Assembly (NCBI GenBank): GCA_026182355.1
Contig: JAPFBL010000256.1
Coordinates: 310,001 to 374,000 of the forward strand
DNA: 64,000 nt
From: Hermatobates lingyangjiaoensis
Taxonomy: Eukaryota; Arthropoda; Insecta; Hemiptera; Hermatobatidae
Direction: 5' to 3'
Position 1 is the first letter of the stretch. Each line of letters opens with the position of its first letter. The position numbers were made by a program, and so were the translations under genes. Below are positions 1-13,827 of the stretch, in pieces. The notes beneath the pieces were generated by a model, which was not told where the DNA came from, did not search any database, and saw only the letters and a list, made by a program, of their open reading frames with translations.

Positions 1-61
1 CTAGAGATATTGAGGGAATGAGTGTATACCTTTAATTTTAGATCGCTTCTCAGTAAACAAC

Positions 62-280
62 CAAAAGAAAACTGTTTTCCAACTCCACACTTATAAGGCT
101 TTCGCCTTTTAGTGCTGTTCTAGGAACGGAAATTGTGGCTCATTTATTATTCGGCACCCATTTCCGTAGTACGCGAGCTACATTACCTGCTGATTCATCA
201 TAGCTGAAGTGTATTTAGAGTTGGGATCTTTAACGAGCCTGATATCGTACAGGCTCGGGACCGAAAGTTTCGATTGACAG
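62..280 (-). mobile_element. tRNA-derived SINE, 5'-truncated
   Basis: Only body and tail remain: CGAGCCTGTACGATATCAGG near 237-256 and the CGAAAGCCTTATAAGTGTGG tail near 90-110 on the minus strand. It carries the same 3' end type as the copy at 33.6 kb. Confidence 0.65.
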
Positions 281-1559
281 GACATCCTTCCAAAAGAAAA
301 CTTAAAACACACTAAAAGCACTGGGAGTTTCATAGCCTCTTTCAGTAATTTTTGTCCTAAAACTGTTTTGAACCGATGCTTCTGCAGTTATAATTTTTCT
401 ACCTTCAATCTGAAAACTACATGAATGATTTCTAGCAAAAAAGCTGTAGAGATTTGCTTAAACTAACACCTCTGCTATGTTTCCAGGGTTGACAGTCCAA
501 AGTCAATGGTGATCCATTACCTCTGAAGTTGATTAACCCTATGAAAATCGTGTTTTGAGAAGTTGTTAGGTACGGTATCTTATCCACCAAACCTTAAGTG
601 CACACCTAATGCTGTTTAGCTTGTAGTTACTTCATTGTTCTACCTAAACATTTCAACAATGAAAACGCGAAACAGACATACAAATAATGAGAACGATTCA
701 AAATGAAAAGAATCAAAATGGGCCAAGAAATTAATGGAAGTTAAATGGCATTTTATGTAAAATTTGCATACGCACTTTTGTGATTATATATATATTTTAT
801 TAAAATGACAAACACCAGATCATTTTGCCCCACCTTGCAAGAGCACACTTTAACCAATGTATCAACATGAATTGTATAAATATACACGAACTCTCATTTC
901 ATTTTACATGAAATTCATAATTATGTTTTACCCAAATATTTATTAACTTTGAAACATTAAATTGTAATTACATAATAGCTTGTATTCTTCAAAATTTTAA
1001 CTGTCCGATTTTGTCATGAATGGACTATTTATTAAATAAATTATTTCTTTTTTAAACCTAAAGTTAGTTACAAAGTTGTATTTTGTGTGTTCTAGATCAT
1101 CTTAAGTTGAGAAAGAAGAATAGAGGAGTTCATGAATCAGCAACACTTTGAATGTGTCATTTAGGTTCTCCTACAATGTAACTATTTATAAGATAACATC
1201 AGAAATAGTTGAAAAACTTGTTTAATAGTAAACGTAAACTACTACATATCTAGCTACAGGGTGCAGAATTTTTCACTTTATGAGCATTATTGTATTAGAA
1301 ACATAAGACAGGATATTTTGTCAATAAACAATAACCAAAGATGTTAAATATTTATCTCATTCTTTTAAGTTATTTATATTACCAGGTTGAAATGAAATCC
1401 ATATAAAAAAAGAAGTTTTGGTGTATGATTCTGTCCGAATTATTGATAGCAACATACCGACAAAATACCACCGATAGAGCTTCAGGAATTTTCCCCTCTA
1501 TGATATTAAGGAGAAGAAAGTCCGGAGATCATCCTCCAAAAGCGCAGAGGGTCCAAAAG
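281..1559. other. No gene seen
   Basis: AT-rich sequence between a SINE tail and a LINE remnant; no coding or structural signal found. Confidence 0.6.
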
Positions 1560-1936
1560 TGCTAACTAGTGGGAGCTAACCTCCCACAAGTGCACCTGAG
1601 GACCCGAAAAAGGGGAAAGGAAGTTACTTTCTCCCGAAACATCGGGAGCTTGAATGGACATTACCAATGATGGTTTGTGCAGATTCTGCAAAGAGGAAGA
1701 AACACCGTTGCACCTGCTGGCTGACTGTCAGGAAACTTTGCTGCACAGAGGTAGGTGCTTCGCGACACTCAACAAAATCATAGAAAAACTTTTACTGCTG
1801 GAACCAGCAAAAGTGTTGAGCTTCTTTGAGGCGTTGAAGCTAACTGCTAGTGTATTTTAGTACAGAAGGAGGGAAGTACAATAATCTTTTTTTAAGATGC
1901 AGTGCTATAGTCACCCTCAAATAATAATAATAATAA
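1560..1936 (+). pseudogene. LINE 3' remnant with C-terminal zinc-finger-like motif and TAA tail
   Basis: The stretch at 1669-1760 encodes GLCRFCKEEETPLHLLADCQ, the C..C....E...HLL..C motif found after the RNase H domain at the C-terminus of R1/I-type and related LINE ORF2 proteins. The upstream part (SRNIGSLNGHYQ) looks like the LTGH stretch in another frame, so there is a frameshift near 1655. It ends in an ATA/TAA-rich tail at 1918-1948. The 68-residue ORF is only this remnant, not a host gene. Confidence 0.55.
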
Positions 1937-1948
1937 TAAATAAATAAA

Positions 1949-3819
1949 AAACCCTAATCAGAAAGATTTCAAATGAACACACTACTATAAGTAAATTCTT
2001 ACTATTACCTCGTGCTCATAAACTACTGAAAGAAGTATTAACCGACCGCAACTGGAGTTGGCTAAGGTTGACTGGGAGTATTCTAGGAGTCTTGATATGT
2101 TCATATTTGGAGAAAGAGTTACTCCTAGTACAAGAAATTAAATAGACATTAATAAATAACAATATATAATAATTTATTACTATATTTATCAATATTGATT
2201 AATAAATTACTAAAGACCAGTAGACGTCAGGCTTCACTCATGCTTCTGGTTCCTAGTCACAAAGTAGAAATATCGATTAAAACCAAAAAGAAAATATAAA
2301 TTAAATATCGAATTGTTCGTAAGTTATGGTGAAATAATGGCTTGAGGGTAGTAAATGCATTTACAATAAATTAACTAAGAGAATCCAATTTTAAAGAGTT
2401 CCAGGAGAAGATCGATATAGCAAACTACCAAAGTTGGGGGGTTTCATAAGTAATTGTATGTAGTAGAGTTCCATTACAGGAGCTTGTAGGGTTTGTTATC
2501 CTACAAAGGTATGGTTAATATGCAGAAGAAGGGGCCTCTGTCACGGCGTCTGGGAATCGATATCTGTTATTAGTATTGTAATTGTTCGTATAAGAGTGGT
2601 GGTATGCATAATAAGATATTATAAAATTAATATGACAAGATAGCGGGGAGCCCTTGTTCGTCATATTAAACTAAGTTTTAAATTGAACAAAGTTTTAGCA
2701 AAAAACAATTTATCACTTTATTGATAATTTACAAGTGATAACAGAACGATTTCATTAACCTATTCACGCAGTGTTGTCCCCACAAGCTCAAATCAGTGCG
2801 CCAAAGTCATTTTAAATGAAACGGGTTTTAATTAACTCCAAACGAAATAGTAGACGCCTTTCAAAACCTATTCTGTGAAACTAAATATTGCCATAACTAT
2901 GCAATTGAAAAACATTTCCCCTCAGTTCACTGTCAATACAAAGTAAGTGGTTAAACATTTAATTAAGAAGTTATCTAAAAATAAGACACCTGAAGGGGAT
3001 AGAATCAACATAATAATGTTGAAAAACCTTCCAGACTGATCAAATCAATAGTTAGAAACCGTTCTACAGATGTATCTCATCTGTTCTGTGCTGTAATCTT
3101 TGTGGTTAATAAAGAGCATTTCTTTCGTTCATTACAACAGTTAAAGACAACCGTTTGTAATTGTCTTTAACTATTACTGGGTAAGTAAATTGTAAACACT
3201 TTAGCAACTGCACACTAACTTTAACAACTATGTTGAACATACTAGTTCCCGTTAGACTACAGAAGTTAAACATTAGGCGTGATTAACACTGTAAAGTGAT
3301 AATGTACTCAACTGGGGGGGACGATAATGTAGCTCACAAGTTATTATGTTAACACTAAATTCGGTGTTATGATGATACCGAATTTAGAATGAGCTACACT
3401 TTTGCCAATTTTACAGAAAAACGTGGAACTTCTATAACCCTTTGGTAACTAAGGGAGGAAGAATTAATTAATATCGTACAAACAAAAAGCACATGTATGC
3501 AAAACTCTGAGTGAATGATGCCTTATTATCAGCCAATACAATTTGTTTGTGTCATAACTTTGAAAAATAAAACCGTTTGGGAGATATAATCACGTTCTGA
3601 TTCTCAACTTACACTCCAATAAGCTGTTTTCCAGCAAGGGATACTTTTGCACAAGTTGATTGGTTGATAGCAAAATGTATTCTTACTTACCAGCAGGCAA
3701 TCCCAAAACCAAATAAAGTAAAATGAAAATAGAATTCAAGCGTTAATTGTAGCAATAAAATTATACTTTACAAAAAATAATTACTATGGGATAATATTAA
3801 TAATTAAGTTTATCTAAAT
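1949..3819. other. No gene seen; one short hairpin
   Basis: AT-rich. CTAAATTCGGT and ACCGAATTTAG (3355-3387) form an 11-bp hairpin, unrelated to the foldback families. Confidence 0.55.
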
Positions 3820-3930
3820 CATTAGTTGTGTAATCCGTAATTGTGTGATATTTACTCATTCTGAGGTAAAATGGATAAAGAAACAAAAGTTCATTTGTAT
3901 GGAGTTTGTTTATCCATTTTACTTCAGAAT
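3820..3930 (+). mobile_element. Foldback element family A (tail on the left)
   Basis: Starts with the family tail ATTAGTTGTGTAATCCG..ACTCATTC, then TGAGGTAAAATGGATAAA, a 30-nt centre and the inverted copy TTTATCCATTTTACTTCAGA. Too short to hold the ribozyme core seen in longer copies. Confidence 0.6.
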
Positions 3931-6044
3931 GAGTAAATTTACCTAGTTAATTTGAGTTATTGAAAGTGAAAGGGTATTATAAAACTATTTCTTATAACAA
4001 TAACAAGTTATTTTTATTTTAGGAAAAGAAATTTCTTAATAATAATATGAACAAACAAATAATACAAACAAATTACAAAACAATATGTTCGAAACAAGTT
4101 TTTTAATAAAACTTGTCTAAGTTGAAACTTTTTAAGTATATAAGGCTAGTTCATTTTATTATTACATTGTCAACCAAATCAGTAAAATGCGTCTAAATGC
4201 AATAGAATATTTTAATAAATTGAATTGATAATAAATTATTTTGATAATATTTACATTTAATTAAAATAAGGTGTATTTTAGACCAAACTAGTTTTTTTCT
4301 TAAAGAAATAACAAAATTTTATGCATAAAATAATATTAAGTTAAATATTAAATTTTGAAGGCACTGATTTGAGGTACATCATTAGTCCTCTGTTCATAAG
4401 CTTACAACAATCGGTCGGTCGTTCTTTTTTATCCCTCAGTTATGTAAAAAATTAATCCTTTAAAAGTAGTTATTGCCTTCACCTATTACTTCAAACAGTA
4501 AGTAGATATGTGTCTTAAATGTATTTATTAATGATGTTTAACTTATTTAATGATAATTACAAAGTAATATATGAGATGATACTTAATAATTATTTTTAAA
4601 CAATATGGCCGCTTCAATTTAATGTTAACAAAGGCCGCGTCCTTTGGTTAACCTAAGTCATTTTGTAATAAAAAGAATAATACGAATCTATATTTTACAT
4701 ATACATAATCGTATAACTAAATTTATATACATGATAATTTAGTATTTGTTTATTAAAAATGATTTATTGTTTGTTAGCTTAAATAAAACAGAATTTTATT
4801 TCAACTGAACACATTTTAGTTCATTATTTTCATATTTAATGAATTATGTATGCATTTGTAATTTTAAATGACATTGCAATTTACAAACATTGATATACAA
4901 ATTATTACTGTTATCGTTAACAAGTTGTTTCAAAACTTAATTACTATAGTTGAACCCTTTTAATAGTATTACTCAGTTCTTAAAGACTATTAATATTAAA
5001 GTTTCAATTTAATCATCATTTTTAATTATTGACTTATGTTATTCATTTATTTTATTATGATTAGTGTACTTCATTTACACTAAATGATGATAAACTCAAA
5101 GACTGAAAATAAAAGATAAACTTTTGTAATGAATTGTTTAATTTGCTAAACATTTACAAATTTAGTTTATTATTTCCTTTTAGTTTAATATACAACATCA
5201 AATAATCTCAATACTACTGTTACTGATCTTTTATCGTTTCTTAAATAGTATAATTACTATTTTATTGTCTGTAATTATAATTTAAAAGTATTTCACCAGT
5301 TTAATTTCCTAGTATGTTTGTGTAAGATCAGAATAGAGAATAAACTCTGTAAAATTAACTTAATATGTAAACAATGTTATCAGTTTTAAGTTATTTTGAT
5401 ATTCTTTGGTCAATTTGTGATGAATTTTTAAAACAAGGAAGATAACTTAAATATAGTGAATTTTAAACTTCATTTTGCAAAAAAAAAATACTTTAAGTAT
5501 TGTAATTATTAACCTTAAAATAGTTAATAAGATTAATTAACGTTAATTAATCCTATTATGGATTAATAGGCGTTTAATAGCCATTGAAAGATCTCAGGAT
5601 GTTTGAAATATTTCTTTGAGCTTTCTTCTATTTGATACTTAGATTTAATAAATTACCAGCTAACAATGATGTGTTAAATACCATTGGATAACCGATCTTA
5701 GGCAATATTTAGCGTGGTTACTAATTGGATGGTTTTAACACTACGGATTTATGATTTTAGAAATCATAAAATATGCTACACTACAGATATAGTCTGTAAG
5801 TGTAGTAGATCTATCCAACCAGACATATTAAAATCTGGAAATAGTACAGAGCAGCACAACCAAGAGGTTACTTACCACAATAAGGATTTAAAACAACAGT
5901 TTCTTCATCGGGAGAAGATAAAAGAAGTGAGATATTCCCTTCTGATTTTCCCCTGATAATGAACTGCAGTTCGAAATATTAATCTTAGTAAATATGTTAT
6001 TATATTCTGCATTATTTTAGGTTCAGAAAAATAGCAATGTTTTT
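3931..6044. other. No gene seen
   Basis: Very AT-rich sequence with only short chance ORFs (for example 5714-5956). Confidence 0.6.
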
Positions 6045-6236
6045 ATGATCAGCTTAGTTCTTTACATCATTAAAGCATTACAGGATTAAAACTAATTTTG
6101 TTTATCCAATATATTGGAAGATCTAAAAACCACTGTGCTAATTAAAAGTTTCATGATGACCACTTTAATTAGTAAGCCTAATATCAGCATTATTATTTTG
6201 GGAAACCGTTGTAGGAGAAATAAGATTTTTGTATTT
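6045..6236 (+). repeat. Direct repeat copy 1
   Basis: CATTAAAGCATTACAGG, CCACTGTGCTAATTAAAAG and TTATTTTGGGAAACCG recur about 1.1 kb downstream. A 60-residue ORF overlaps it by chance. Confidence 0.72.
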
Positions 6237-7154
6237 GCAGACGTGAAAAGGAAATGCCTCATTAGTGTCACATTTCATTGTGGTTGTTTTTTTTAATTGA
6301 TTAAGGGATAGCGTAGAGGAATAGGGTGGCATGACTATACACTTTTATAACCTAGAACTATCAGTGGCATTGCGCAAACTGCAAGATACTACAAACAAAA
6401 AAGTGAACTGGAATTGGTGAAAAAACTTTATACAAAGATAGTTATATAACTTAATACACTAATTGCTAGCAAAAGTTATGGATCAGAAAATGAAACATAC
6501 ATAAACAAAATAAAAAAACTCTTCCCCAAGGCTTAATATCAGGACTGTTCACAACAATATTACTACATGTTGATTGTAAATATCAGGAAAATTAGATGTT
6601 TTTAGCAAAGAAATATCATTTAACAATTTGACAATATATTCATTGAAGTTGATAAAAAATGGTTCAACTTGAATTATCAAGAAGCTCAGGTGTAACTTTA
6701 ACTAAACGACTTTTCAATTTGGTCTCTTCTATTGAACCAAACAGCAGCAGGCCTTAAATTTTTCAAAAAACTAAATTTATTAAAAACAACTAAGATCAAG
6801 CTCTCAACATATAGAAATACCTAAAGGCACTTTTGATGAAAAACTAATCTGGAAAATCAATGTAACAGATTCATTGTTTAAGGCTATTCATTGTATATTT
6901 GTACTGACTGAATACAGATATCGTAATTTACGAGAATTTCGTCTAAAAATGTCAAATAAACAGAACTTCCATAACTGCAGCAACTGGGTCGTTAATAAAT
7001 GACGCAGAACGGCTACAATTTCAAAGTAAGCGTCACATTACAGTCACATTATACCAATAATTATTTTATACATATTTTTATAAAAATTCCTTTATACTTA
7101 TAAACGACTAAATTCGATGAAACATACTTTTTTTATCTACGGGTTTTTCCAAAT

Positions 7155-7340
7155 TAGCTTGGTCCTTTACTTCATTAAAGCATTACAGGTTTAAAACAAT
7201 TTTGTTACTCCAAGATATTCCAAGATCTAGAAACCACTGTACTAATTAAAAGTTCCACAAGTCTACTTTAATTAGTAAACTTAATATCAGTATTATTATT
7301 TTGGGAAACCGGTGTAGGAGAAATAAGATTTTTGTTTAAT
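7155..7340 (+). repeat. Direct repeat copy 2
   Basis: Copy of 6045-6236 with scattered changes; it lacks the open frame of the first. Confidence 0.72.
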
Positions 7341-7794
7341 GGCACAAGAATTCCATTAGTGGAATGATTATGTAAATTTGCTTGCGTTAGTAGGCATTCC
7401 AGTGTATGTTAGCTTATTCATTTGACAAAACTAACTTTATTTCGAACTTCAGGTTGACATAAGTATGTATTGTAACAAAACAATTATTGTGTTAGAATTA
7501 TTTATTGATAGCTAGTCACAAGAATTATGAACAAAGAGTGATACGTACATTTAATTATATTATTATAATTATGTGTGTATTGTTGCAGGTACAGACGAAA
7601 GGATACTTGTAAAGAGGTGAGTCACTGTTATTATTAATACAATTGGTCAGTGGTACTACAGAGCACTATTTGTATAAATATTGTTTATTTAATATATATT
7701 TTTTAATAATTTTATCTACGCTCCACTTGTTCAAGTTGAAGGTCCTATCAACAAGGAATTATAGCACGCATCCAGATACATGATACTATAATAA

Positions 7795-7965
7795 GATTTC
7801 AAAATAAAAATGTGAAATAACAATCAATGTTATTGTTCAAACCACAATGAGAAAAAAGATCTTCCAATCGCAACAATTGGTCTTCGTCAGAGTGAAATCC
7901 CAACAGCTGGATTGAAAGATTTAAACTTTTTTCTCATTTCTTATTGTGGTTTGAGCATTGGCATA
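7795..7965 (+). mobile_element. Foldback element family D, decayed
   Basis: Tail-like AATAACAATCAATG then TTCAAACCACAATGAGAA, inverted at the right as TTCTTATTGTGGTTTGAG. The left arm has a minus-strand hammerhead-like core at 7853-7893 (CUGACGA and AAGAUCUU, with the U before GGAAG unusual); the right arm is eroded. Confidence 0.55.
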
Positions 7966-8879
7966 ATACTGTGTGTATGTTTGATTCATACATAATACAT
8001 ATTATGTATACATACACATACAATTACAGATGTACATACATACATACCCACGGACACATACCCATTCAATTTCATATAAATTGAATGAATGAGCTTTATG
8101 AAATTTATGAATTATTTTATGAGCTTTTCAGACCAAAAGAGACCTAGTTTTTCCTACCCACTGCGTTCCTTTTCTGCATCCTAACGAAAGTTGATATGTG
8201 TGATGTAAACAGCCTTCAGGCCGTAGAAGTTTTGCTTGGCTCTAACCTTCTCTTACCTGTCCATTCCCATGTGTCCAGCTGCCCACCTGAGAGTCAACTT
8301 ATTTTACTGGTCATATTATTAATGTTTGACCCATTGTATACCAGACAAGATCCGTTCCCCCTTTGCTTGAAATTAGGATGCCTACAGTCGATAATTTCAT
8401 TTGTGATGACTTGACGCACCTGTTGAATGTTCTATGAGTGGCAACAAATAGGCTAAATTATAATGTTCCTTTCCATTAAATCGAACTTTCATGTTTTTTT
8501 TTAATCACTCATTTTAGGTTCAAACTATGATGAAATTGCATTGTTTTATAATTAAGAAAACACACCCAACCACCCACATATACACAGACATCATCGCGAA
8601 AACATCAAAAAAAAAAGGAATTTTGTGACCTCAAAACATGTAAATCCGTCAAAATGTCGAGATCGAATTTTTTTCATGATTACTATACTTATAGTAAAGT
8701 AAAAAATGCGAGATTGGAGACTACTTCTAAGTAGTATTGACCTTAGAGTGAGTGATTTGTCAGGAAACGTCAATATCTTCCATTTCACTAGAAGCTCTGA
8801 GTAAAAGACAATTTAACATATTTGAATGGACCATTGAAATTCATTCATATGTAATATATCCTACAATTTATAATATACA

Positions 8880-8968
8880 GTTATAAAACCATTTGGGATG
8901 CGGTAGGAAATCAAATTTCTCATAAGTTGGTGATGGTTTAAAAAAGTTTGAAAACACTACTCTAAAGT
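8880..8968 (-). mobile_element. hAT-like end
   Basis: Minus strand starts TTAGAGTAGTGTTTTCAAAC and runs into a T-rich stretch, the typical CAGTGTTTTCAAACTTTTT-style terminus of hAT elements. The partner end is not identified. Confidence 0.35.
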
Positions 8969-10859
8969 AAATAGTTTAGGAGAAAAATTATGTGCTCTAA
9001 AATAAATTTTGGCCAAAAAAATTAACTTTTCCATGATGTAATATTGGCCAAAAACAATAGAGAATATATACCGTATAGATGTCATTTTTGGGTAAAACAA
9101 AATATGTGGTATCAAACAGTGGCCTGTAGTGTGACCACAAAATATTGAAGAACATGAAAAATGAGTTTTGGGGACCTTTAAACCTGTAATTAAGTTAAAC
9201 TCTTTTGCTCTATTTTTTATCATGAGTACTATATTTCAATTATAGTGAACCAAAGAATTAGTGAGACAAATAAACCTTCTTGCATATGTTACGAAAATAT
9301 TCACTTAAAACTTGATGTTGGAAAAATATTATGTTAAAAACTTTCTTGAAATAAAGATTTTATTTTCATATTTACAAAACTGTTAAATTACAAATCATTA
9401 CACAGCACATAACATACGTCTATACAAGATTAATCACATGCAAATAAATATCATTCAACCTTAAAAAAATAATGGCATAATAATTAAATATATCACTGAG
9501 TTTGGTTATACTGTACTACTAAAGAACTTGTATGACTAAGGACTGAGCTGCTAATTGTACTATTTATAAAAGTGTTATCAGCCTTACTTGGACTCAAAAG
9601 TAGGGAGATGATAATACCTGGAGGCTAAACTGCCTCGAAAAAATTCTCTTATTTGGTATAAGCAGGGATCAACCTCCCATTTTAAATTGAAATATATGTA
9701 CATATAATTAAATTATTTACATTTAGGTGGGATAGCAATATTTTTCATAACAATCCGCAGCCTGACTGTTATAAACTTTTAAAAGAATGTGCCTAAAACA
9801 ATTTACGGTACTAAACAAATCAAAACAACAGACAAGTTGTTAATATTTAACAAATGTTAAATTTAACTAATTAATATTTTAAAAGTTGTTGGAAAACAGA
9901 CTGTTCATAGCAATGCTATATTTTCCACAAGTATACATAAAATTTATATTATATCAGTAAGCTTAATTCTGCCACAATAAAAAAAAATATAAAAAAAATT
10001 GACTAAATTAGATATAAATAAGATTTTATTTAAGTACAAATATATTAATGAATTATAAGTACATTTTACGTTTCTTCAAACTTTGTACAAGTTTCATTTA
10101 GTTTTGAAAGTAGGAATGTAATTCTGTAAGTATTTAGTTTATTGAATATCGAAAAGATATCAAATTCATTGAAGAAGGAACAAAATTTGTCTGAATAAAA
10201 AAAAATTCAAAATGTCTATTTTAGACAGATTCATGATAGGAAAAATCGATAACTGTAAAGGCAGGGGCTCTCAATGGGGGTTAAATTCACTCCAAAGCGG
10301 TGAATTTTGGGTTTTTAGGGGGTGAATTGTGACCTGCAGTAAGTTTACAGAGTGAGGAAAGCTGTTATAAAACTTTTAATTTTAAATTAAAAAAAAATAC
10401 TATTTTGATTGAATTAATATTTTATATATCTATCAGTAATTATAATTAGCATTTAATTTGTAAAATTCTATTATAAACATAATCAATGTAAAGTCGTAAA
10501 ATTGTATATAGTACCTTGGAAAGAAGAGGGTGGAGAGGGAATTGCATTGTGGGAAATAGTGAGAGGAAGAGAGTGAACCCCTGTGTTAAGGTAATTAGCA
10601 ATTATGTCTGACAGTTGGTACAGTATGCCAACATGTCTGACAAATTATTAACCTTCAGTAGTTTATCTTTTGTAAAAAGTAAATTAGTTTGATTGAAATC
10701 TACTGAGGCATCAAAGAAAATGGAAACTTTATGAAATAATTTTCAAATAGTGTAGCTTCACCAATGTTTTTGTATAATATCAATGCTTTATATTCAATAA
10801 GCTGATGGCGTTAAGAAATGATATGTGGCTGAAAGCTGCTTACGAATTATATTAGAGAG

Positions 10860-11195
10860 GGTTTGCAGCTCTGTCTGGTGATTTGCTCAGTACCGACTGC
10901 CGTTGTGGTGGTTGCTCTTCCAGTCGGTGGTTGCGTGGTGGTGGTGGTGATGGTGGTGGTGTCGCCGCTTCTCCTGACCTCCAGGTCTATAAGAAGTCGA
11001 GTCTTGACCACCTTTGGCTCCGCCATCTCCAGGCTCTCTACCCTTGGTTGCTTCGTGGAGGTTCTCCCAAGCTTGTCTATAATAACGGTTCAGGCCTCCC
11101 CTTGACTCTGAACTAAGTGAATCAAAACTGGCCACCGTGTGACAGTCAGGTGATGCCCTGTGACGGTAGTGCTTGCCACTGCGCTTTCTGTCATC
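10860..11195. other. Isolated GC-rich block, 3' flank
   Basis: About 330 bp much richer in G+C than its surroundings, with a GGTGGTGGTGAT run (10936-10960). Open in several frames but with no recognisable protein (one frame gives only a poly-His run). Perhaps a retroelement piece. Confidence 0.4.
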
Positions 11196-11444
11196 AAATC
11201 AAAGACACATCAGTGATGCCACTTCACAATCAACACATTCCAACATCAACCCATACATAATCAACTTATATTTACACATCATTATTGTGCATATTTAACT
11301 AAATGTTTCCCACACCATGGTAGTAAAATCAATAATTTACCATTTAAAATTAAATTTTAAAGTACATATATAACAAAAATGACCAACATCTTAGATAATT
11401 GTTTATGAGAGTTCACTGTTTTCCTACATTACATTTCTTACGTT

Positions 11445-11580
11445 ACGATCCATGCTTTACATGACAAGGTGTTTCTGAAAATCAGCCTCGTGGATAGGTG
11501 ACAATTTATGTTCTGATTCACTTTGAACATATAAAGTACAAGTAAAATAGGAAGTCTCCAACTTCTCGAGTATTTCTCTA
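11445..11580 (+). repeat. Direct repeat copy 1
   Basis: CATGCTTTACATGACAAGGT, GGATAGGTGACA and AACATATAAAGTACAAGTAA, repeated at 12.3 kb. Confidence 0.7.
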
Positions 11581-12297
11581 GTTTCATACAACTTTAATGT
11601 TTAAACAATAAATATTTTTTCCCTTCACACTTTCGACTATGACTTAACACATAAATAAAAAAAACATGATAATTTCTAACTGAAATGAAACTAATTTTAC
11701 ACCAAATTTTAATTATAATTTGCTATAACTCTAAATAAAATATAAGAAATATATATGAAAATATTATTCAATTACCACTGTGACTTTTGAGCATGAATAC
11801 TTCAAAATATCATAAAAGAAAGTATAAATTTCTTTTAAAATGCTGTTAGCAAAATAAAATATGTTCCCATAATTCTTGTAGATTAATGTAAAGAATTTTG
11901 ATACAGATATACTTTCTGTAAAACCATTTTTACAGTCCGAATATCTGAGTTTTCATGTCTGAGCAATAAGTAATTTAATCGAAAGAAACATTTTTACATA
12001 TCTCACCCATTAAATGATACAAATTTTACAAAAACACGACTTAAGTTTAAAATAAAAACCTTGGTTTTATTATTAATGTAATATGTTATGATATGTGCCA
12101 AAAATAGTGGAAATAGTTGTTTTTATCAGTTGTGAACGAAGCAATGGTCTACGATACTGCTTGTATTTTGTGAATGTTTTATCTTATTTTAAAGTGAAAA
12201 CTACCTCTGAAACTTCATACCCAAATGGCGTTTTGCTAAAATTGAAAGTACTATAATGCAATAACAAGGAATAAGATGAAAATAGATAGGTAACAGT

Positions 12298-12425
12298 GAA
12301 ATGCATGCTTTACGTGACAAGGTGTTTATGTAAATCAACCTAGTGAATAGGTGACAGTTTATTTTCTGATTTACTTTAAACATATAAAGTACAAGTAAAG
12401 TAGAAGGTCATCAACCTATCGAACA
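12298..12425 (+). repeat. Direct repeat copy 2
   Basis: Matches 11445-11580 with point changes. Confidence 0.7.
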
Positions 12426-12639
12426 GGTCATGAGTGAACAAAAAACAAACAACCTGGACGATTCTTCACTTGGAATTCTAAACACTCAAGTTTGTTTAGA
12501 GCAAGGGAGTACTTGGCATTTACAAACCTGAGGATTTGTATAATCACTGGGAGAGAAAGTGCGCAATATTTTTCCATCTTCATCTAAGGCTTTAGTTAGA
12601 TTCGAAAACAGAGCTTTCAATAAGAGCTGTCGTACCAAC

Positions 12640-12845
12640 GACCTTCACCGTACCCTAGATTCCGATGAGCCTACTCTACAGACAAGGATGAGTGTCTGTT
12701 TTACAACTGTTGTACCACAGACACTCATCCTTGGTTAATACCTGAAGAAGAACACTACGTGTTCGAAACGCGTTGTTTATACTATATATTATTAAATTAC
12801 TATATGTGGAGACTATTTCATTAACTTTTTCCACAAGAATGTTTT
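12640..12845 (+). mobile_element. Foldback element family B, 5' arm degraded
   Basis: Central hairpin CAAGGATGAGTGTCTG / CAGACACTCATCCTTG at 12684-12735, then a plus-strand hammerhead-like core and the arm ATGTGGAGACTATTTCATTA. The outer left arm is not recognisable. Confidence 0.6.
12742..12774 (+). ncRNA. Hammerhead-like core, family B
   Basis: CUGAAGA, one extra A, helix II GAACAC-UAC-GUGUUC, GAA, helix III ACGCGU (self-complementary), cleavage-site U (triplet GUU). Helix I is weak here. Confidence 0.55.
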
Positions 12846-13500
12846 AATAAGGTCCATATTCAAAATAATACTTAAATCATATAAAATACATTTTTACTAG
12901 TGCGTTAAGATGGACAGATCATGGTATTGTAATAATTCCTTTAAATTAGGTATTGAAATTAGAAAGTTGATATATTGAATGGCAGATCATGAGGTTATTT
13001 CTTTTAATTTAACTTCACAATGTAAATCTAAAAATAGTTTAATTATATTTGAAGAGTTGATAAAAAGAAGTAGTTAAGTGTTTCTTGGTCTGAGCACTTC
13101 CTGTTTCAAAGTCAGTCCGTAAAAATTTAGTCATTCATTATTATTATAATGAAAAGGAAATAATATATATATATATATTTTGAAAATGATCGCAGTTTCT
13201 GCATTCACGACCTTTTTGTTAACAGATTCTAACCTCCTGGCTATTTTCCTGATTGTAGTATGTAAACTATAAATCATGTTTGCCAATGACATTTCCAAGT
13301 AAATAGATCCAATGAACGAAATAAATTAAATAACATGATCTAAATGTATATTCACATAACACTAATAAACAAGCTTTCAACATTCATATGTCATCATGAT
13401 GACATATACGAATGTCTTCCTTATCTGGACCACAAATATTTAACACTTATTTTTCTTTTTTATCGAGGTTTGGTCTAGCTTCAATAATACAACACCTTTA

Positions 13501-13540
13501 AGCCGACGATTTGTCTATATTTGTAGACATCTTCAGGGCT
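13501..13540 (-). ncRNA. Hammerhead-like core, family F left arm
   Basis: Helix I AGCC with GGCU, core CUGAAGA, helix II GUCUA..UAGAC, then AAAUCGUC in place of GAAACGUC, so the conserved GAAA is damaged. Confidence 0.5.
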
Positions 13541-13787
13541 ACATCAATACAGAATTAAATTACAATAACATGAAAAGTAATTATATTACAATTTTAATTA
13601 ATATACATAATTACCTTAGTATTCTTTTTCTTTTTTTTCTCTTCGGTATTTTTCTATAATTTTTTCTGGTATTTTTCTCTTTAGTTGTTTCCTCATTATA
13701 AAAAAATATCAAGGTAATTATGTATATTAATTAAATAATGTAAAATAATTATGTTCCATGTTATTGTAATTAATTCTGTATTGATGT

Positions 13788-13827
13788 AGCCCTGAAGATA
13801 TCTACAAATATAGACGAAACGTCAGCT
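13788..13827 (+). ncRNA. Hammerhead-like core, family F right arm
   Basis: Helix I AGCC with (A/G)GCU, CUGAAGA, helix II UCUA..UAGA, GAAACGUC: helix III ACGU and the optimal triplet GUC. Complete apart from one helix I base. Confidence 0.6.

Noticed and set aside
10887..11135. His-rich protein on the minus strand
   Set aside because: The poly-His run comes from a GGT/GAT trinucleotide tract; no domain or start context.
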